64,000 nt of DNA from Stygiobacter sp. RIFOXYC2_FULL_38_25 (GCA_001803165.1 MHAZ01000004.1:1-64000), one strand, 5' to 3'. Shown: positions 28,928 to 37,555, numbered from the stretch's first letter. Translations and numbers: made by a program. The notes: a model not told the origin generated them from the letters alone.

Positions 28928-29197
28928 ACGATGATCTCACTCGAAAGTGTAAAAAAATAAATTTATTACTTCAAGAACTAATATCTGCAAATGAAGCTCT
29001 ACGACGCAAGCGTCGGGGAATCAGGGAGACAATAATTATAAACAGCCGCGTGAAATAAATTCCATCGAATGATTTATTCTGATATATCTAAAAAGTGGGT
29101 TTGATTAATCAAACCTGAAAAATAATTTTTTTGAACCTTTTTGTGTACTCGAATTTTAATGCACACAACCGGTTAATTATAATGTTTTGTGTATATT
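28928..29197. other. Intergenic region with a perfect palindrome
   Basis: No supportable gene. It holds a small hairpin (CGACGC-AA-GCGTCG near 28999-29014) and a perfect 18-bp palindrome GGTTTGATTAATCAAACC at 29098-29115, followed on the minus strand by CAC then a short T run. The palindrome lies ~80 bp beyond the last gene of the 32.4-29.2 kb leftward cluster, so it may serve as that cluster's terminator, or alternatively as an operator. Confidence 0.45.
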
Positions 29198-29455
29198 TTA
29201 TTCCTTACACACAAAGCAAGAAATCATTTGCCACATTGCAACAAACAGATAACCAAATGCGCCGGTTAATAGACCTATAGGGAATGTAATCATCGCAAAA
29301 GCTTTTGCCATACTATCATTACTAACACAACTTGTTAGACTGGAAAAAATTGTTAATCCCGCAAAACCAACAATTACCCAGCCGATAATTGAAATTGTTT
29401 TACCGAGAGACAGCAAAGATTTGAAGCGGGAGTTAACATCAGGATTGTATTCCAT
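29198..29455 (-). CDS. Small two-helix membrane protein, unknown
   Basis: 85 residues with two hydrophobic segments (~18-40, TISIIGWVIVGFAGLTIF; ~52-78, AFAMITFPIGLLTGAFGYLFVAMW). No family recognised. It is the last gene of a leftward cluster behind a lipoprotein (29497-30189) and a propeller protein; about 40 bp separate it from the lipoprotein gene, so co-transcription is likely. Confidence 0.6.
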   Translation of the reverse strand: MEYNPDVNSRFKSLLSLGKTISIIGWVIVGFAGLTIFSSLTSCVSNDSMAKAFAMITFPIGLLTGAFGYLFVAMWQMISCFVCKE

Positions 29456-29496
29456 ATCATCTTCTATAAAAATTTTATTTTATCAATGCATTACAT

Positions 29497-30189
29497 TTAT
29501 TTTTTATTAAGCTCAAATGCTCTATTTTCTTCTCTATCAAATTTTAATTCATCTAATTTCCATTTTCCATTATCTGGATCTAAGTAAGCTTTTGCACTCC
29601 CCTCAAATTCTGCTTTGTTAATAATAATATTTGGTAATTCTGATAGAATTTCATATTTAAATGTTAATGCAAAAATTTTCATTTCAATACCCATGCCCAT
29701 AGGTTCAGCTTCATATTCATTCGTGTATTCAATTGATTTTAATTTTCTATCACCAAATTTAAACAACCAACGATTACAGTCTATATTAGCGTCTACTAAG
29801 TATTTTTCAATTTCACTCGAATATATCATTACCGGATATTCAAACCTTCCATAATTATTAGTTGTGGAATAATTTTTAATGGTAACTAAACGTAAATCAA
29901 GTAAATATTTGAGGAAATTGTCATCTATCATCCGACTGTGACTATTAAATGCTATTGGTGCAGCATCTAAACCATAATAAACTTTTTTATTACAATAATT
30001 TGCGACCCACTTTTCATCTTTGGAATCATCACAAGGGATTGAAATAGCGATAGGAGTGGCAAACTGAGATTTTTCAAAAACAATTTCTTTAATATCTGAT
30101 GGAATACTTTTACTGCATGAAATGTTTATTAAAGAACTCATAATCGTTACAATGAAAATCAGCAAATTCCTAAAGTTATTTTTATTCAT
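29497..30189 (-). CDS. Predicted lipoprotein, unknown function
   Basis: 230 residues. The signal sequence ends in LINISCSKS, a lipobox-like site with cysteine about position 25, so probably an outer- or inner-membrane lipoprotein. The rest is soluble, with acidic and lysine-rich stretches (CDDSKDEKWVANYCNKKVYYG) and a strand-rich C-terminal half. No family recognised. The gene starts ~15 bp after the stop of the propeller protein gene (30205-31818), indicating one transcript. Confidence 0.65.
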   Translation of the reverse strand: MNKNNFRNLLIFIVTIMSSLINISCSKSIPSDIKEIVFEKSQFATPIAISIPCDDSKDEKWVANYCNKKVYYGLDAAPIAFNSHSRMIDDNFLKYLLDLRLVTIKNYSTTNNYGRFEYPVMIYSSEIEKYLVDANIDCNRWLFKFGDRKLKSIEYTNEYEAEPMGMGIEMKIFALTFKYEILSELPNIIINKAEFEGSAKAYLDPDNGKWKLDELKFDREENRAFELNKK

Positions 30190-30204
30190 GATATTCTCCT
30201 GAAA

Positions 30205-31818
30205 TTATTTTACTTCGAGAACTCTTCCAGTCTGTAAGTCTGCCTCAACTTTATAACTTCTGACAATACCTTCATCATAAGACATAATATTCATCTTGAC
30301 ATAGAACTTTGTTTCGTCCTTATTCCACTTGAAAGCTTTTTCATCAACTTCTGCCCATTGATCTTTTGCACGTAAAATATGCTGGTGGTTTTCATTACTA
30401 ATATTAAATATGGTACCAACACCATCTCGTTCAGCTAAGGGTAAAGTTTTCACTTTTTTTGTTTCTAAATTAACACATTGTAAAAGTCCAGCTTCAGGAT
30501 CATGAAGAATCGCATATTTGTTAGTCCTTGACCAACGAACCCATTTCGCTGGACCATAATGAGTGTCATTTGCATCTGTGAGTGACATTTTTTCTAGATC
30601 TAATAATTTGAAAAAACTCTCTTCACAACCGCCTTTGTCAAGATCAATAGAACCAATGGCACAACCAGTAAGAAAAACAAATTTCCCATTTGGGCTCGAA
30701 GGGGAAATATATACAACTTGAGGAGTTGAATACTTAGGTTTTCCATCTTCATATATTGTATTTACTATTTTATCATTACATTTTTTTTCTTTATACGATA
30801 AAATATAATCTTTACTATAAGAGAAATATTTTCGTTTACTGCCTAGCGATAATTTAATCCATTCATTTTTCATGGGTTCATTAAACTTTTGAGAAATATC
30901 CTTTGAGCCAAAAGTAGAGATGTCAGAAATTGGCATATAATAGATACCATCATCATTCCCAATTATAATATTACGCTCATTAGCCTGAATCTTTTTGACA
31001 TTTTTATTATTCAATCCTATCGTATTTATTGGCTTCCAATTTTCACCTTTATCATTTGAAAAATATATACCATCTGTAGTCCCAGCGTAAATTGTTGAGT
31101 TATTATATGCAAGACTTAAAATAGATGGCAATTTCCCTATTGAGGTTAACCAAATTGATCCATTGTCTTCAGAATAATATAATTTACCATCAACAATAGC
31201 ATAATTTATATTATCAAAGATTGTAATTAAACTACAAATACCTTTAGGTACACCGTTAACAACTTCCCAATTCTGATAACCAATACTGTTAGTGAAGTAA
31301 AGAACACCATTATTACAAATTGCATAAAAATTCACAAAGTCATAGGCTAATGAATGAACAAAGTATGCACCACTTGATTGTGGCAAACCTTCGTTTGCAC
31401 CATACCATTTTTTCCCTTCATCAAATGAAACCAGTATACCTCTACCATTAGTTCCGGCAACTAAAGAATAATTAGTTAATAATGTTGTAAATACATTAAC
31501 CGGAGGAAAAGTATAACTATAATTCTTCCATGATTTTCCATAGTCTGAGGAAAAATAAATCCCACCATAAGTAGATGCATAAACTTTATTTTCATTCTTA
31601 GTTAAACTAAATACAGATTTATCACCTAGACCACTATTAGATTCTTCCCATGATATTCCGTAATTATTTGATTTAAATATTCCACCACCATAGGTACAAG
31701 TAAATAAAATATTATTAATTTCTACAAAAGAATAGACATTCGCTGGTCCATTCGTTTTATGAAATTGTGCAAACATTAATTGAACAAAAAAGAATAAAGG
31801 GAATAAAATTTTTTTCAT
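30205..31818 (-). CDS. Sortilin/BNR-type propeller exported protein
   Basis: About 537 residues from the ATG at 31818, which opens a clean signal peptide (MKKILFPLFFFVQLMFAQ); an ATG at 31833 would add five residues in front. Residues ~20-300 are BNR/Asp-box-type propeller repeats (SNNYGISWEESNSG, SSDYGKSWKNYSY, SNDKGENWKPINT). The C-terminal ~200 residues have WD-like strand patterns (SPSSPNGKFVFLTG, WSRTNKYAILHD) and no T9SS sorting module, so it should stay periplasmic. Function unknown; first intact gene after the prophage-split lipoprotein on the same strand. Confidence 0.75.
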   Translation of the reverse strand: MKKILFPLFFFVQLMFAQFHKTNGPANVYSFVEINNILFTCTYGGGIFKSNNYGISWEESNSGLGDKSVFSLTKNENKVYASTYGGIYFSSDYGKSWKNYSYTFPPVNVFTTLLTNYSLVAGTNGRGILVSFDEGKKWYGANEGLPQSSGAYFVHSLAYDFVNFYAICNNGVLYFTNSIGYQNWEVVNGVPKGICSLITIFDNINYAIVDGKLYYSEDNGSIWLTSIGKLPSILSLAYNNSTIYAGTTDGIYFSNDKGENWKPINTIGLNNKNVKKIQANERNIIIGNDDGIYYMPISDISTFGSKDISQKFNEPMKNEWIKLSLGSKRKYFSYSKDYILSYKEKKCNDKIVNTIYEDGKPKYSTPQVVYISPSSPNGKFVFLTGCAIGSIDLDKGGCEESFFKLLDLEKMSLTDANDTHYGPAKWVRWSRTNKYAILHDPEAGLLQCVNLETKKVKTLPLAERDGVGTIFNISNENHQHILRAKDQWAEVDEKAFKWNKDETKFYVKMNIMSYDEGIVRSYKVEADLQTGRVLEVK

Positions 31819-31929
31819 TGCTCTCTCCATCATTCTTTTACAACCTTTACAACTTTATCGCCATCCTTAAAAACAATTCTGTTTGGAAGAGCGGTTGCAT
31901 AATCCTAAGGCAGCAATCCAAAACTTATT

Positions 31930-32431
31930 TTATTTCGCATATTCATTGATAAACTTTTTGAGATTATCAAAATTATCACCGTCAAATACAGTCTGATAAT
32001 ACTGACTTTGACCTGAAAGTTTGACTTCTACTGTTTTTGCATTAGAAATTATTTTTAATTGTTCTAGTGTAATTGGATAAAATAATGTTTCACTGTATAT
32101 GTAACGTAAATTCTTTATATCGCTTTCAATGTCAGGACTTTTGGGTTCTCCTAATAACTTAAATCCCATTCTATTCCCATCAACTATCAATACAAGTGAT
32201 TCACCATTAGTATTTAACCATACACCTAATTCAATCTCCCCTTTATAAATAACTTGTAATCTAAAAGATTCATCGTCTTTCTTAATAAATTTTTGGGCAT
32301 TTAAATATATATCCAACGTTCTTCCACCTAAAGTATTTTTAGCAGCTTTTGCTAAAGAGGCAGCTAGACCCTTTACTCCCAATTTATTTCCTTCCATACT
32401 ATATAATCTAATGTCTTCAAATTTATCATAT
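31930..32431 (-). pseudogene. 3' part of lipoprotein gene split by the prophage
   Basis: Encodes about 165 residues (DKFEDIRLYSMEGNKLGVKG onward, ending KKFINEYAK) with no plausible native start. The GTG at 32436 that could open it lies in phage DNA. The missing 5' end is at 60031-60120, 27.6 kb away. Joining the halves across one copy of the ATAT duplication gives an uninterrupted ~195-residue lipoprotein frame (…NSQY-DKFED…). The protein family is not recognised. The C-terminal part is rich in beta-strand pattern and may fold as a small globular domain on the periplasmic face. Possibly still translated from GTG or phage-end transcription, but without a signal peptide. Confidence 0.85.
32428..32431. 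repeat. Target-site duplication, left copy (ATAT)
   Basis: ATAT directly outside the TG end of the prophage; the matching copy is 60031-60034. The shared direct repeat can be read as six bases, ATATTG, because the element starts with TG and the right flank also continues with TG, so 4-6 bp is the honest range. Mu-type transposition normally gives 5 bp. Confidence 0.75.
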
Positions 32432-32582
32432 TGCACACGGATGAATTAACTGCAAAAAAAAGGCGCGTTTTTGAATTGTTTTGCAAGGGATGTTTGCGGA
32501 TTAACTGCAAAAAATTTTAAAAAGCGCATTGCCGGAACAATTTATACTGTAATTACTTACCATTTTGAAACTGCATAAAAAA
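32432..32582 (+). promoter_or_regulatory. Prophage left end with transposase-binding-like sites
   Basis: L1 is GAATTAACTGCAAAAAA at 32443-32459. L2 (32496-32518) differs at one base of 23 from the inner right-end site R2 (59975-59997). A weaker match GAAACTGCATAAAAAA lies at 32567-32582, and a GAATTGTTTTGCAAGG stretch at 32473-32488 may be a third. The rest of the 310-bp gene-free stretch up to 32746 holds an 8-bp palindrome GTAATTAC (32549-32556), also present in the repressor/Ner operator region, and nothing else I can name. By analogy with Mu these are the attL sites bound by the transposase. Confidence 0.8.
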
Positions 32583-32746
32583 CCCGTTTACGCCACGTAT
32601 TACAAACAATTTGGAAATAGATACGCCGCTACCGGCAAAAATGAAACTTGCTGATTTTTGCTTATCGGAAATAACGGAAGTGCGAAAATGAGATAAAAAC
32701 GTAACCATTTCCGATAATTTTACTTAGTATTTCCGATAACAGAATA

Positions 32747-33430
32747 TTACCCAATCAATTTTCTTTTTTCCAACTCAAATTCTACCATGTCAATTAAATT
32801 AGCATCTAGTAACTCTTTTAGTTTCATTAATTGATCGATGGAAGTATTATCATTAGTGGAATTATTGGCCTTCTCCAGCTCAGATATATCTTTGAATAAG
32901 TTGTTGAAATTCTCTTTGAAAAAACTATAAACAGATTGTAAGTGCTTGTCTTTACAAGAAAATATTAAAATATGTTCTGTATCGTTTAGCGTTATTGAAT
33001 AAAGCAATAAATTATCAACATCGTTTATATTCACTTCTTTATCTTTAATCCCAGACATACCGCCAAGTATAGTCCCAACCGGGCCGAAAAGTAAACTCCC
33101 AATTAAGGCGCGTCCAATAATCGATCTGTTTTTTTTAATTTTCATATCAGCTTGCCTTTTGATCGACCAAAAATTCATCTGGTTGTAAAGCAAACCGATT
33201 CTGAAATTTTCGAAAGCGAGCATGAAAGTAATTTCAAGGCCTTTAGGTCTCATTGTTAAATTTATAAACGGAGTTGCTGCTGTTATTTTTTTCTCTGCCA
33301 GCATGTTATCAATTTGCGATATACCGCCAATGTATTTCACTTTATCAATACATGCGTTTCCGGCTTTGCCACTAAAGAGACCATATTTTCCAAGATAATT
33401 CTCAATTTCTTTTTTTGAAAGTAATCTCAT
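32747..33430 (-). CDS. Glycine-zipper, SHOCT-type prophage protein
   Basis: 227 residues from the ATG at 33430, chosen because GAGGTAAAG sits directly in front of it; an upstream in-frame ATG at 33466 would overlap the repressor gene. A central glycine-rich hydrophobic segment (IGRALIGSLLFGPVGTILGGMSG, ~110-130) looks like a glycine zipper or short membrane insertion. The last ~30 residues (IDQLMKLKELLDANLIDMVEF) match the SHOCT pattern, a short C-terminal oligomerisation module. Co-transcribed leftward with the repressor and therefore expressed in the lysogen; could be a superinfection-exclusion or lysogeny factor, which is inference. Confidence 0.6.
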   Translation of the reverse strand: MRLLSKKEIENYLGKYGLFSGKAGNACIDKVKYIGGISQIDNMLAEKKITAATPFINLTMRPKGLEITFMLAFENFRIGLLYNQMNFWSIKRQADMKIKKNRSIIGRALIGSLLFGPVGTILGGMSGIKDKEVNINDVDNLLLYSITLNDTEHILIFSCKDKHLQSVYSFFKENFNNLFKDISELEKANNSTNDNTSIDQLMKLKELLDANLIDMVEFELEKRKLIG

Positions 33431-33437
33431 CTTTACC

Positions 33438-33782
33438 TCATAATGGTTTATAATCATTAATAACATTAAGGATGTTTTCTAGTTTATCTTTGATTTCAAC
33501 AACCTCTCTATTTAACTTTTCTTGTATAAGATTTTTTTTATAATCATTAGTTGGTTCTGCTATCTTGTAATCACTAACTAATTGTTTATCATCTAAAAGC
33601 CAATTCAAATTACAATCTAATTTCTGAAGCTTTTGAAAAAAATCAAAACCGGGTTTTTGTTTACCAGACAAATAGCGTGATAAAACGGGTTGAGTTATAC
33701 TCATTTCTTCTGCAAAATCTTTCAATTTACCAAACTTTAATTTAGCCCAAAAAACAAGTTTATCTTCAAAAACCAAGCTCAC
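33438..33782 (-). CDS. Prophage repressor, XRE-like helix-turn-helix
   Basis: 114 residues. Helix-turn-helix at ~18-60 (KLKDFAEEMSITQPVLSRYLSGKQKPG) followed by LDCNLNWLLDD, the usual end of Bet-type phage repressor HTH domains. The C-terminal ~45 residues are charged and helical (coiled-coil-like, probable dimerisation). Transcribed leftward away from the Ner-like gene across a 108-bp divergent control region, the same arrangement as c and ner in Mu. It lacks a peptidase domain, so SOS self-cleavage is not expected. Confidence 0.82.
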   Translation of the reverse strand: MSLVFEDKLVFWAKLKFGKLKDFAEEMSITQPVLSRYLSGKQKPGFDFFQKLQKLDCNLNWLLDDKQLVSDYKIAEPTNDYKKNLIQEKLNREVVEIKDKLENILNVINDYKPL

Positions 33783-33890
33783 CTCATTTTATTTACCTTA
33801 TAGGGTAAAAAACTATTGACAGTAATTACCTAATTCACTAAGTTTGTAATAAAATTATTACATAAAATTTTAATCTGATAGAGCCAACGA
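33783..33890. promoter_or_regulatory. Divergent repressor/Ner control region with operators
   Basis: Rightward promoter: TTGACA at 33816-33821, 17-bp spacer, then TAAGTTTG at 33839-33846, which fits the Bacteroidota -7 consensus TAnnTTTG exactly. Candidate operators: TTACC-6 nt-GGTAA (33793-33797/33804-33808), GTAATTAC (33822-33829) inside the promoter spacer, and GTAAT-6 nt-ATTAC (33846-33861) over the start region. The last two share the half-site GTAAT and could be contacted by the repressor and the Ner-like protein. Confidence 0.65.
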
Positions 33891-34145
33891 ATGAAAATTC
33901 CTAAAAAAATACAGTTTGAAGATATTCGATTCCACAAAGGACTTATCAGACAAGAAGAATTGAGAAAGCTAACCGGGTTCAAAAGTCAAGGTTTTATATC
34001 TCAATTACTCAATAGAAAACGTTCAAATCCAAAATCAAAGCGTTCTAAAAAAGGAACAAGAACAATATTGCGAAATGCAATTGTAGAATATCATAAAGCT
34101 ATGGGTATTCCGATTGAATTTGTTCCTATGCAATATAATGATTGA
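33891..34145 (+). CDS. Ner/Cro-like DNA-binding regulator
   Basis: 84 residues, basic. Probable helix-turn-helix in the middle: QEELRKLTGFKSQGFISQLLNRKR, followed by a very basic stretch (NPKSKRSKKGTRT) that would touch DNA. It is the first rightward gene, opposite the repressor, where Mu carries ner. Role inferred from position: turning down the repressor and early promoters during lytic growth. Confidence 0.65.
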   Translation: MKIPKKIQFEDIRFHKGLIRQEELRKLTGFKSQGFISQLLNRKRSNPKSKRSKKGTRTILRNAIVEYHKAMGIPIEFVPMQYND

Positions 34146-34184
34146 ACTGTAAAAATTGTATTAAAATAAACCGGGAAGATTTCC

Positions 34185-34661
34185 ATGCGGGAACTTGAAG
34201 ACATTAAAACCGTTATCTATAAAACTATTCATAAAAACAAAAGCAAAAAATCCATTGAGCAAATAGCCGATGAAATGGGTATTGATGTAATGACTTTATA
34301 TAAATATCCATTGCCGGAACCAAGCGGCAGCAACATGCCGCTTAAGAGACTTATACCTTTAATGAAAGCAACCGGCGATTATTCTTTGTTGAAACACATT
34401 GCCGCAATGTGCGAATATATAGTAGTAAAAGTTCCGCGCTTCAAAGCCAGCAAAGGCGACAGCAACGAAATTATTTCCAGCTACCAGGCGACGAGCTGTA
34501 AAGCCTTCAATGATATGATAGAATTTTTTAAGAATAGATCGAAAGAAAATTATCAAAAAGTAACAGAGAGTTTACGCGCTGTAATGGAAGAAAGTGTAGG
34601 AACGCAAAAATATATTGACAAAGAATTCAGCGGTCAACTGGACGCATTCGAACAAGACTAA
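34185..34661 (+). CDS. CII-like phage regulatory protein
   Basis: 158 residues. Pattern SIEQIADEMGIDVMTLYKYPLP (helix-turn-helix), then MPLKRLIPLMKATGDYSLLKHIAAMCEYIVVKVP, matches the phage CII/CP76-type regulatory family, in which a short LIPL-x-D-x-SLL-x-LA stretch follows the HTH. The C-terminal half is helical. It should act as a transcription regulator of the lytic/lysogenic switch or the transposase operon. Ends 10 bp before the next gene. Confidence 0.68.
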   Translation: MRELEDIKTVIYKTIHKNKSKKSIEQIADEMGIDVMTLYKYPLPEPSGSNMPLKRLIPLMKATGDYSLLKHIAAMCEYIVVKVPRFKASKGDSNEIISSYQATSCKAFNDMIEFFKNRSKENYQKVTESLRAVMEESVGTQKYIDKEFSGQLDAFEQD

Positions 34662-34671
34662 GGAGAAAAAA

Positions 34672-34902
34672 ATGAAAAACAAATTATTAACCGGCTTAGA
34701 ACAAGCAAAAAAACTTGTTAAAGAAATTTCTCAGAATAATAAAATCTCGGTTAATTCTGTAGTGATAGAAAGATCGGTGTTGACTGAAAAAATAGTAAAC
34801 ATTGAACTATCACTCTCTCTCTATCGAGAAGAACAAAAACCCGGAGCTGGAAAAGTTGAAGGCTCGTTTATTTCTACCGAACCAGCGGATTCCGAGGATT
34901 GA
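34672..34902 (+). CDS. Small unknown prophage protein
   Basis: 76 residues, with a clear AAGGAG ribosome-binding site 7 bp before the ATG at 34672. Lysine-rich helical N-terminus (LTGLEQAKKLVKEISQNNK) and a strand-rich C-terminal part ending in an acidic tail (PADSED). No family recognised. Expressed with the regulatory gene upstream. Confidence 0.55.
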   Translation: MKNKLLTGLEQAKKLVKEISQNNKISVNSVVIERSVLTEKIVNIELSLSLYREEQKPGAGKVEGSFISTEPADSED

Positions 34903-35077
34903 GGATTTCATTTTGATACTGCTGCAAAATCAATTTAGCGTGTTTAATATAATAATTCATACTGCCTCTTTTGGCAGGTTCTTCAAGCAACATTAATTGT
35001 TGAGCGATGATAACAATGCCCATAGTTAAGAGATCGTTTTTAGCAATGTTAAAATTTTTTTCAAATTCTTCGTTCAT
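34874..35077 (-). CDS. Possible leftward small gene overlapping its neighbour
   Basis: 67 residues (MNEEFEKNFNIAKNDLL…), helical, with balanced protein-like composition. It faces the rightward operon and overlaps the 3' end of the preceding gene by 29 bp. The only ribosome-binding candidate is a weak GAGA 6-9 bp before the ATG. It could be a real antisense-oriented gene in a gap between operons, or a chance frame; nothing in the window decides. Confidence 0.35.
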   Translation of the reverse strand: MNEEFEKNFNIAKNDLLTMGIVIIAQQLMLLEEPAKRGSMNYYIKHAKLILQQYQNEILNPRNPLVR

Positions 35078-35105
35078 ACGAATTCTCGATTAGTTGAATA
35101 AATAA

Positions 35106-35148
35106 AGAGTCCCGCCTCTCTGCCGGCCAGCGTCAGGCGGGACTTTAA
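35106..35148 (+). terminator. GC-rich hairpin before the transposase gene
   Basis: AGTCCCGCCT ... AGGCGGGACT stem (10 bp) with a CTCTGCCGGCCAGCGTC loop, followed by TT. It stands in the gap between the regulatory genes and the transposase. It could be a partial terminator or attenuator of the early operon. It also resembles other GC-rich palindromic repeats inside this prophage (41468, 48221, 53430), so it may be a repeat element rather than a designed terminator. Confidence 0.5.
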
Positions 35149-35169
35149 CACTACATAAAGGATCACTTT

Positions 35170-37161
35170 ATGCAACTCAAATCTAACGATTATACAAGTC
35201 TTCTTCCATCCCCCGAAGTTGCTACAACCAGCAAACAATATAAAATTTCTCAACTAGCAGTAAAGCTTAATGTTACAGATAGAGCAGTTCGTTGGATGAT
35301 CGAGAATAATAAGCTACCCGAACAATATGAGTTGATAAAGATTTCCGATAGGAAAAGAATTATTGTAGAAAAGGAAGCGCTGAAGAAAGAGGAACCGAAA
35401 TACATTCACCCTTCCGAACTACCGGCTGATGCAATACTAAATATTACAAATTGTTTGAACGATGCACTCTTTATAAAACCGAGCGGCAAAGCAAACGTTG
35501 CAAAAATTGCAGAGCATGTAAACCAACACTACTGGACTGTAAAGAGATACCTTGAGGGAAATTACAAAGCAAAAGATGAAGCCCGCGCCGATAAAGGAAT
35601 AAGCAGAAAGTACAAACAATACAAACCGCAATCTCAAAAAATTATAAGAGCATGTTTTGAAAAACATTTTCAGAGTTCCGCGCAAATAAATGTACAACAA
35701 GCTATCCGCGCGGTTTACAATGAACTTGGAGAAAGAATACCGGTGCGGCTTGCAACTGAGTGGAAGCATTCTCTGTTAGGCACGCATACGATGAAACATT
35801 ACTACCGAACATTTATAAAAAAATATGTTCCGCATATCCGGCGCGATTTATGGGGAGAAACAAGAAACTTTTTAGATGTTGTAGAATGCGACGTATGGCC
35901 GGTGGATGTTCCTTTTGTTGATGATGAAACAAGAAAACAAATTGATGCAGAGCTGCAAGAATTAAAAAATAAAAATTACGGACAGTGGGAAGAGCAAAGA
36001 ACAAAAGCATACCGCGCGGAAATGTTGGCATTCATTGACCGCAAAACACGCTACCCTTTGCAAATATTAATTTGTCCTCATTCAGTTAGCGCCGTTGATG
36101 TAAAAAAAGGTTTGATGTTATTGATACGCGAATGGGGAATGTTCAAACAACTTTACATTGACAACGGAAGTGAATTCTTTAACGAAACAATAATTGATTT
36201 TATACATGGCATTCATTACAGCGATTCTACATGGACGGAAGGCGGACATAACCAAAAAGTTATTGAGTTAAAACAAGCTGAACAAATTGGAACCGCTAAA
36301 GCATACTCGCCGTACGGAAAAGGTTTAGTTGAAAGATTCTTCCGCGAGAATAAAGACAGATGGGCATCATATCAAATTGCTTATTCACCAAACAGATTTG
36401 AAAGTAGAAAACCAACCTTAAGACTTTCCGCCGTACAACCAACATTGAATTTTAATGAGCTTGCTTTATCGTTGATGAACTTTGTTTACAATGATTATGT
36501 GAACGAAGAGAGACCGGAAATGTTTTTGAATCCGGCTCGGACGAAAGCGGCTGATTGCAACATTGACAGACCGAAAACAATTAAAGAAGCTTTCGACAGA
36601 GCATATGCAAGAGAAGAATATCAAAAACAAATTGTTTCCGATTATGTACTTGCGTTCTACTATGCAGAAAAATTCAAAGTAACATTCCGCGAAGGCTGCA
36701 TAAGATTAACCTACAAAACTTTTGTGATGAGATACATTCCGGTTGATGATGATATTGAAAATATTATCGAATACACTGAAAAGAAAAAAGCTCTCACTCT
36801 CCTACTCAATCCATCTAACATTTATGAATGCTGGTTATTTGACGGCAACAATAGAATAGCGCACGCGCTTGATATTCATTACAACGAAAAGTTAGGTGTT
36901 GGAATGGATAGAGCAAACTACATTCAGAAAATTCAAAACAAAGTTATTGCCGCAACACGTAAGCAGATGAAACTTGTTGATGAATACGAGCACTTAGTAC
37001 GCCACGAAACAATTACAAACAAGTTTACCGAAAGCGATTTTAACCCGAGTGTAAAAATAACCGAGCAACAAAATTTTGAAGAAGAGTTAGCAGTAATTGA
37101 AAAAGAAGCTGATTCCGAATGTGTAAAAAGCATTTGGGATATTGATTTAGATGAAGATTAA
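35170..37161 (+). CDS. MuA-like DDE transposase
   Basis: 663 residues, the length of MuA. N-terminal winged-helix/HTH-type DNA-binding segment (YKISQLAVKLNVTDRAVRWMI), a second HTH-like stretch (ANVAKIAEHVNQHYWTVKRYL), then the catalytic core: D241 (VECDVWPVD), D331 in YIDNGSEFFN and E388 in GLVERFF. Spacing D331-E388 (57) is close to Mu's D336-E392 (56). A basic helical and strand C-terminal domain follows. It should cut at the TG/CA ends and move the phage DNA by replicative transposition. The target-selecting ATPase MuB is not encoded next to it. Confidence 0.95.
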   Translation: MQLKSNDYTSLLPSPEVATTSKQYKISQLAVKLNVTDRAVRWMIENNKLPEQYELIKISDRKRIIVEKEALKKEEPKYIHPSELPADAILNITNCLNDALFIKPSGKANVAKIAEHVNQHYWTVKRYLEGNYKAKDEARADKGISRKYKQYKPQSQKIIRACFEKHFQSSAQINVQQAIRAVYNELGERIPVRLATEWKHSLLGTHTMKHYYRTFIKKYVPHIRRDLWGETRNFLDVVECDVWPVDVPFVDDETRKQIDAELQELKNKNYGQWEEQRTKAYRAEMLAFIDRKTRYPLQILICPHSVSAVDVKKGLMLLIREWGMFKQLYIDNGSEFFNETIIDFIHGIHYSDSTWTEGGHNQKVIELKQAEQIGTAKAYSPYGKGLVERFFRENKDRWASYQIAYSPNRFESRKPTLRLSAVQPTLNFNELALSLMNFVYNDYVNEERPEMFLNPARTKAADCNIDRPKTIKEAFDRAYAREEYQKQIVSDYVLAFYYAEKFKVTFREGCIRLTYKTFVMRYIPVDDDIENIIEYTEKKKALTLLLNPSNIYECWLFDGNNRIAHALDIHYNEKLGVGMDRANYIQKIQNKVIAATRKQMKLVDEYEHLVRHETITNKFTESDFNPSVKITEQQNFEEELAVIEKEADSECVKSIWDIDLDED

Positions 37162-37186
37162 CACACACATATAAAGGAGTAGTACA

Positions 37187-37555
37187 ATGGCAAAAGGTTC
37201 AATGGTGGTATCGGAAAGCGGAAAGCTAACTTCTCAAAATGATGAGATTAAAAAACTTACCCGCTCGTTTATGAAAGCCAACAATAAAATTGCTGAATAT
37301 GTTGAGGAACAAAACATTCACGAAAAAACATTGAAAGAACTCAATGAAAAAAAGAAAGCATTAACGGCAAAGGTTAATGAAGAGATCAAAGAAATAAAGC
37401 AAAATCAAAAGCAGTTGCGGGACAAAGTAATATTCCAATTAGGTGAACGCTCCGCACAGGCAAAGATATTGAAAGAGCTAGGTGCATCGGTAGAGGATAA
37501 AGAAACACTGAAACGCATTCCGCAAAACTTAAAAGTGGAGATTGAACATGAATGA
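37187..37555 (+). CDS. Coiled-coil early protein, unknown
   Basis: 122 residues with an AAAGGAG site 7 bp before the ATG. Residues ~15-85 are a long charged helix (IKKLTRSFMKANNKIAEYVEE, LNEKKKALTAKVNEEIKEIKQ), predicted coiled coil. It occupies the position of MuB right after the transposase but shows no nucleotide-binding motif and is far too small. Overlaps the next gene by 8 bp, so translationally coupled. Confidence 0.6.
   Translation: MAKGSMVVSESGKLTSQNDEIKKLTRSFMKANNKIAEYVEEQNIHEKTLKELNEKKKALTAKVNEEIKEIKQNQKQLRDKVIFQLGERSAQAKILKELGASVEDKETLKRIPQNLKVEIEHE

Noticed and set aside
28858-29058. 66-codon rightward frame across the start of the oxidoreductase gene
   Set aside because: Largely antisense to the oxidoreductase N-terminus, basic composition from AT-rich DNA, no ribosome-binding site.
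37187-37555. MuB homologue
   Set aside because: Position fits but size (122 aa) and lack of Walker motifs rule it out on sequence.
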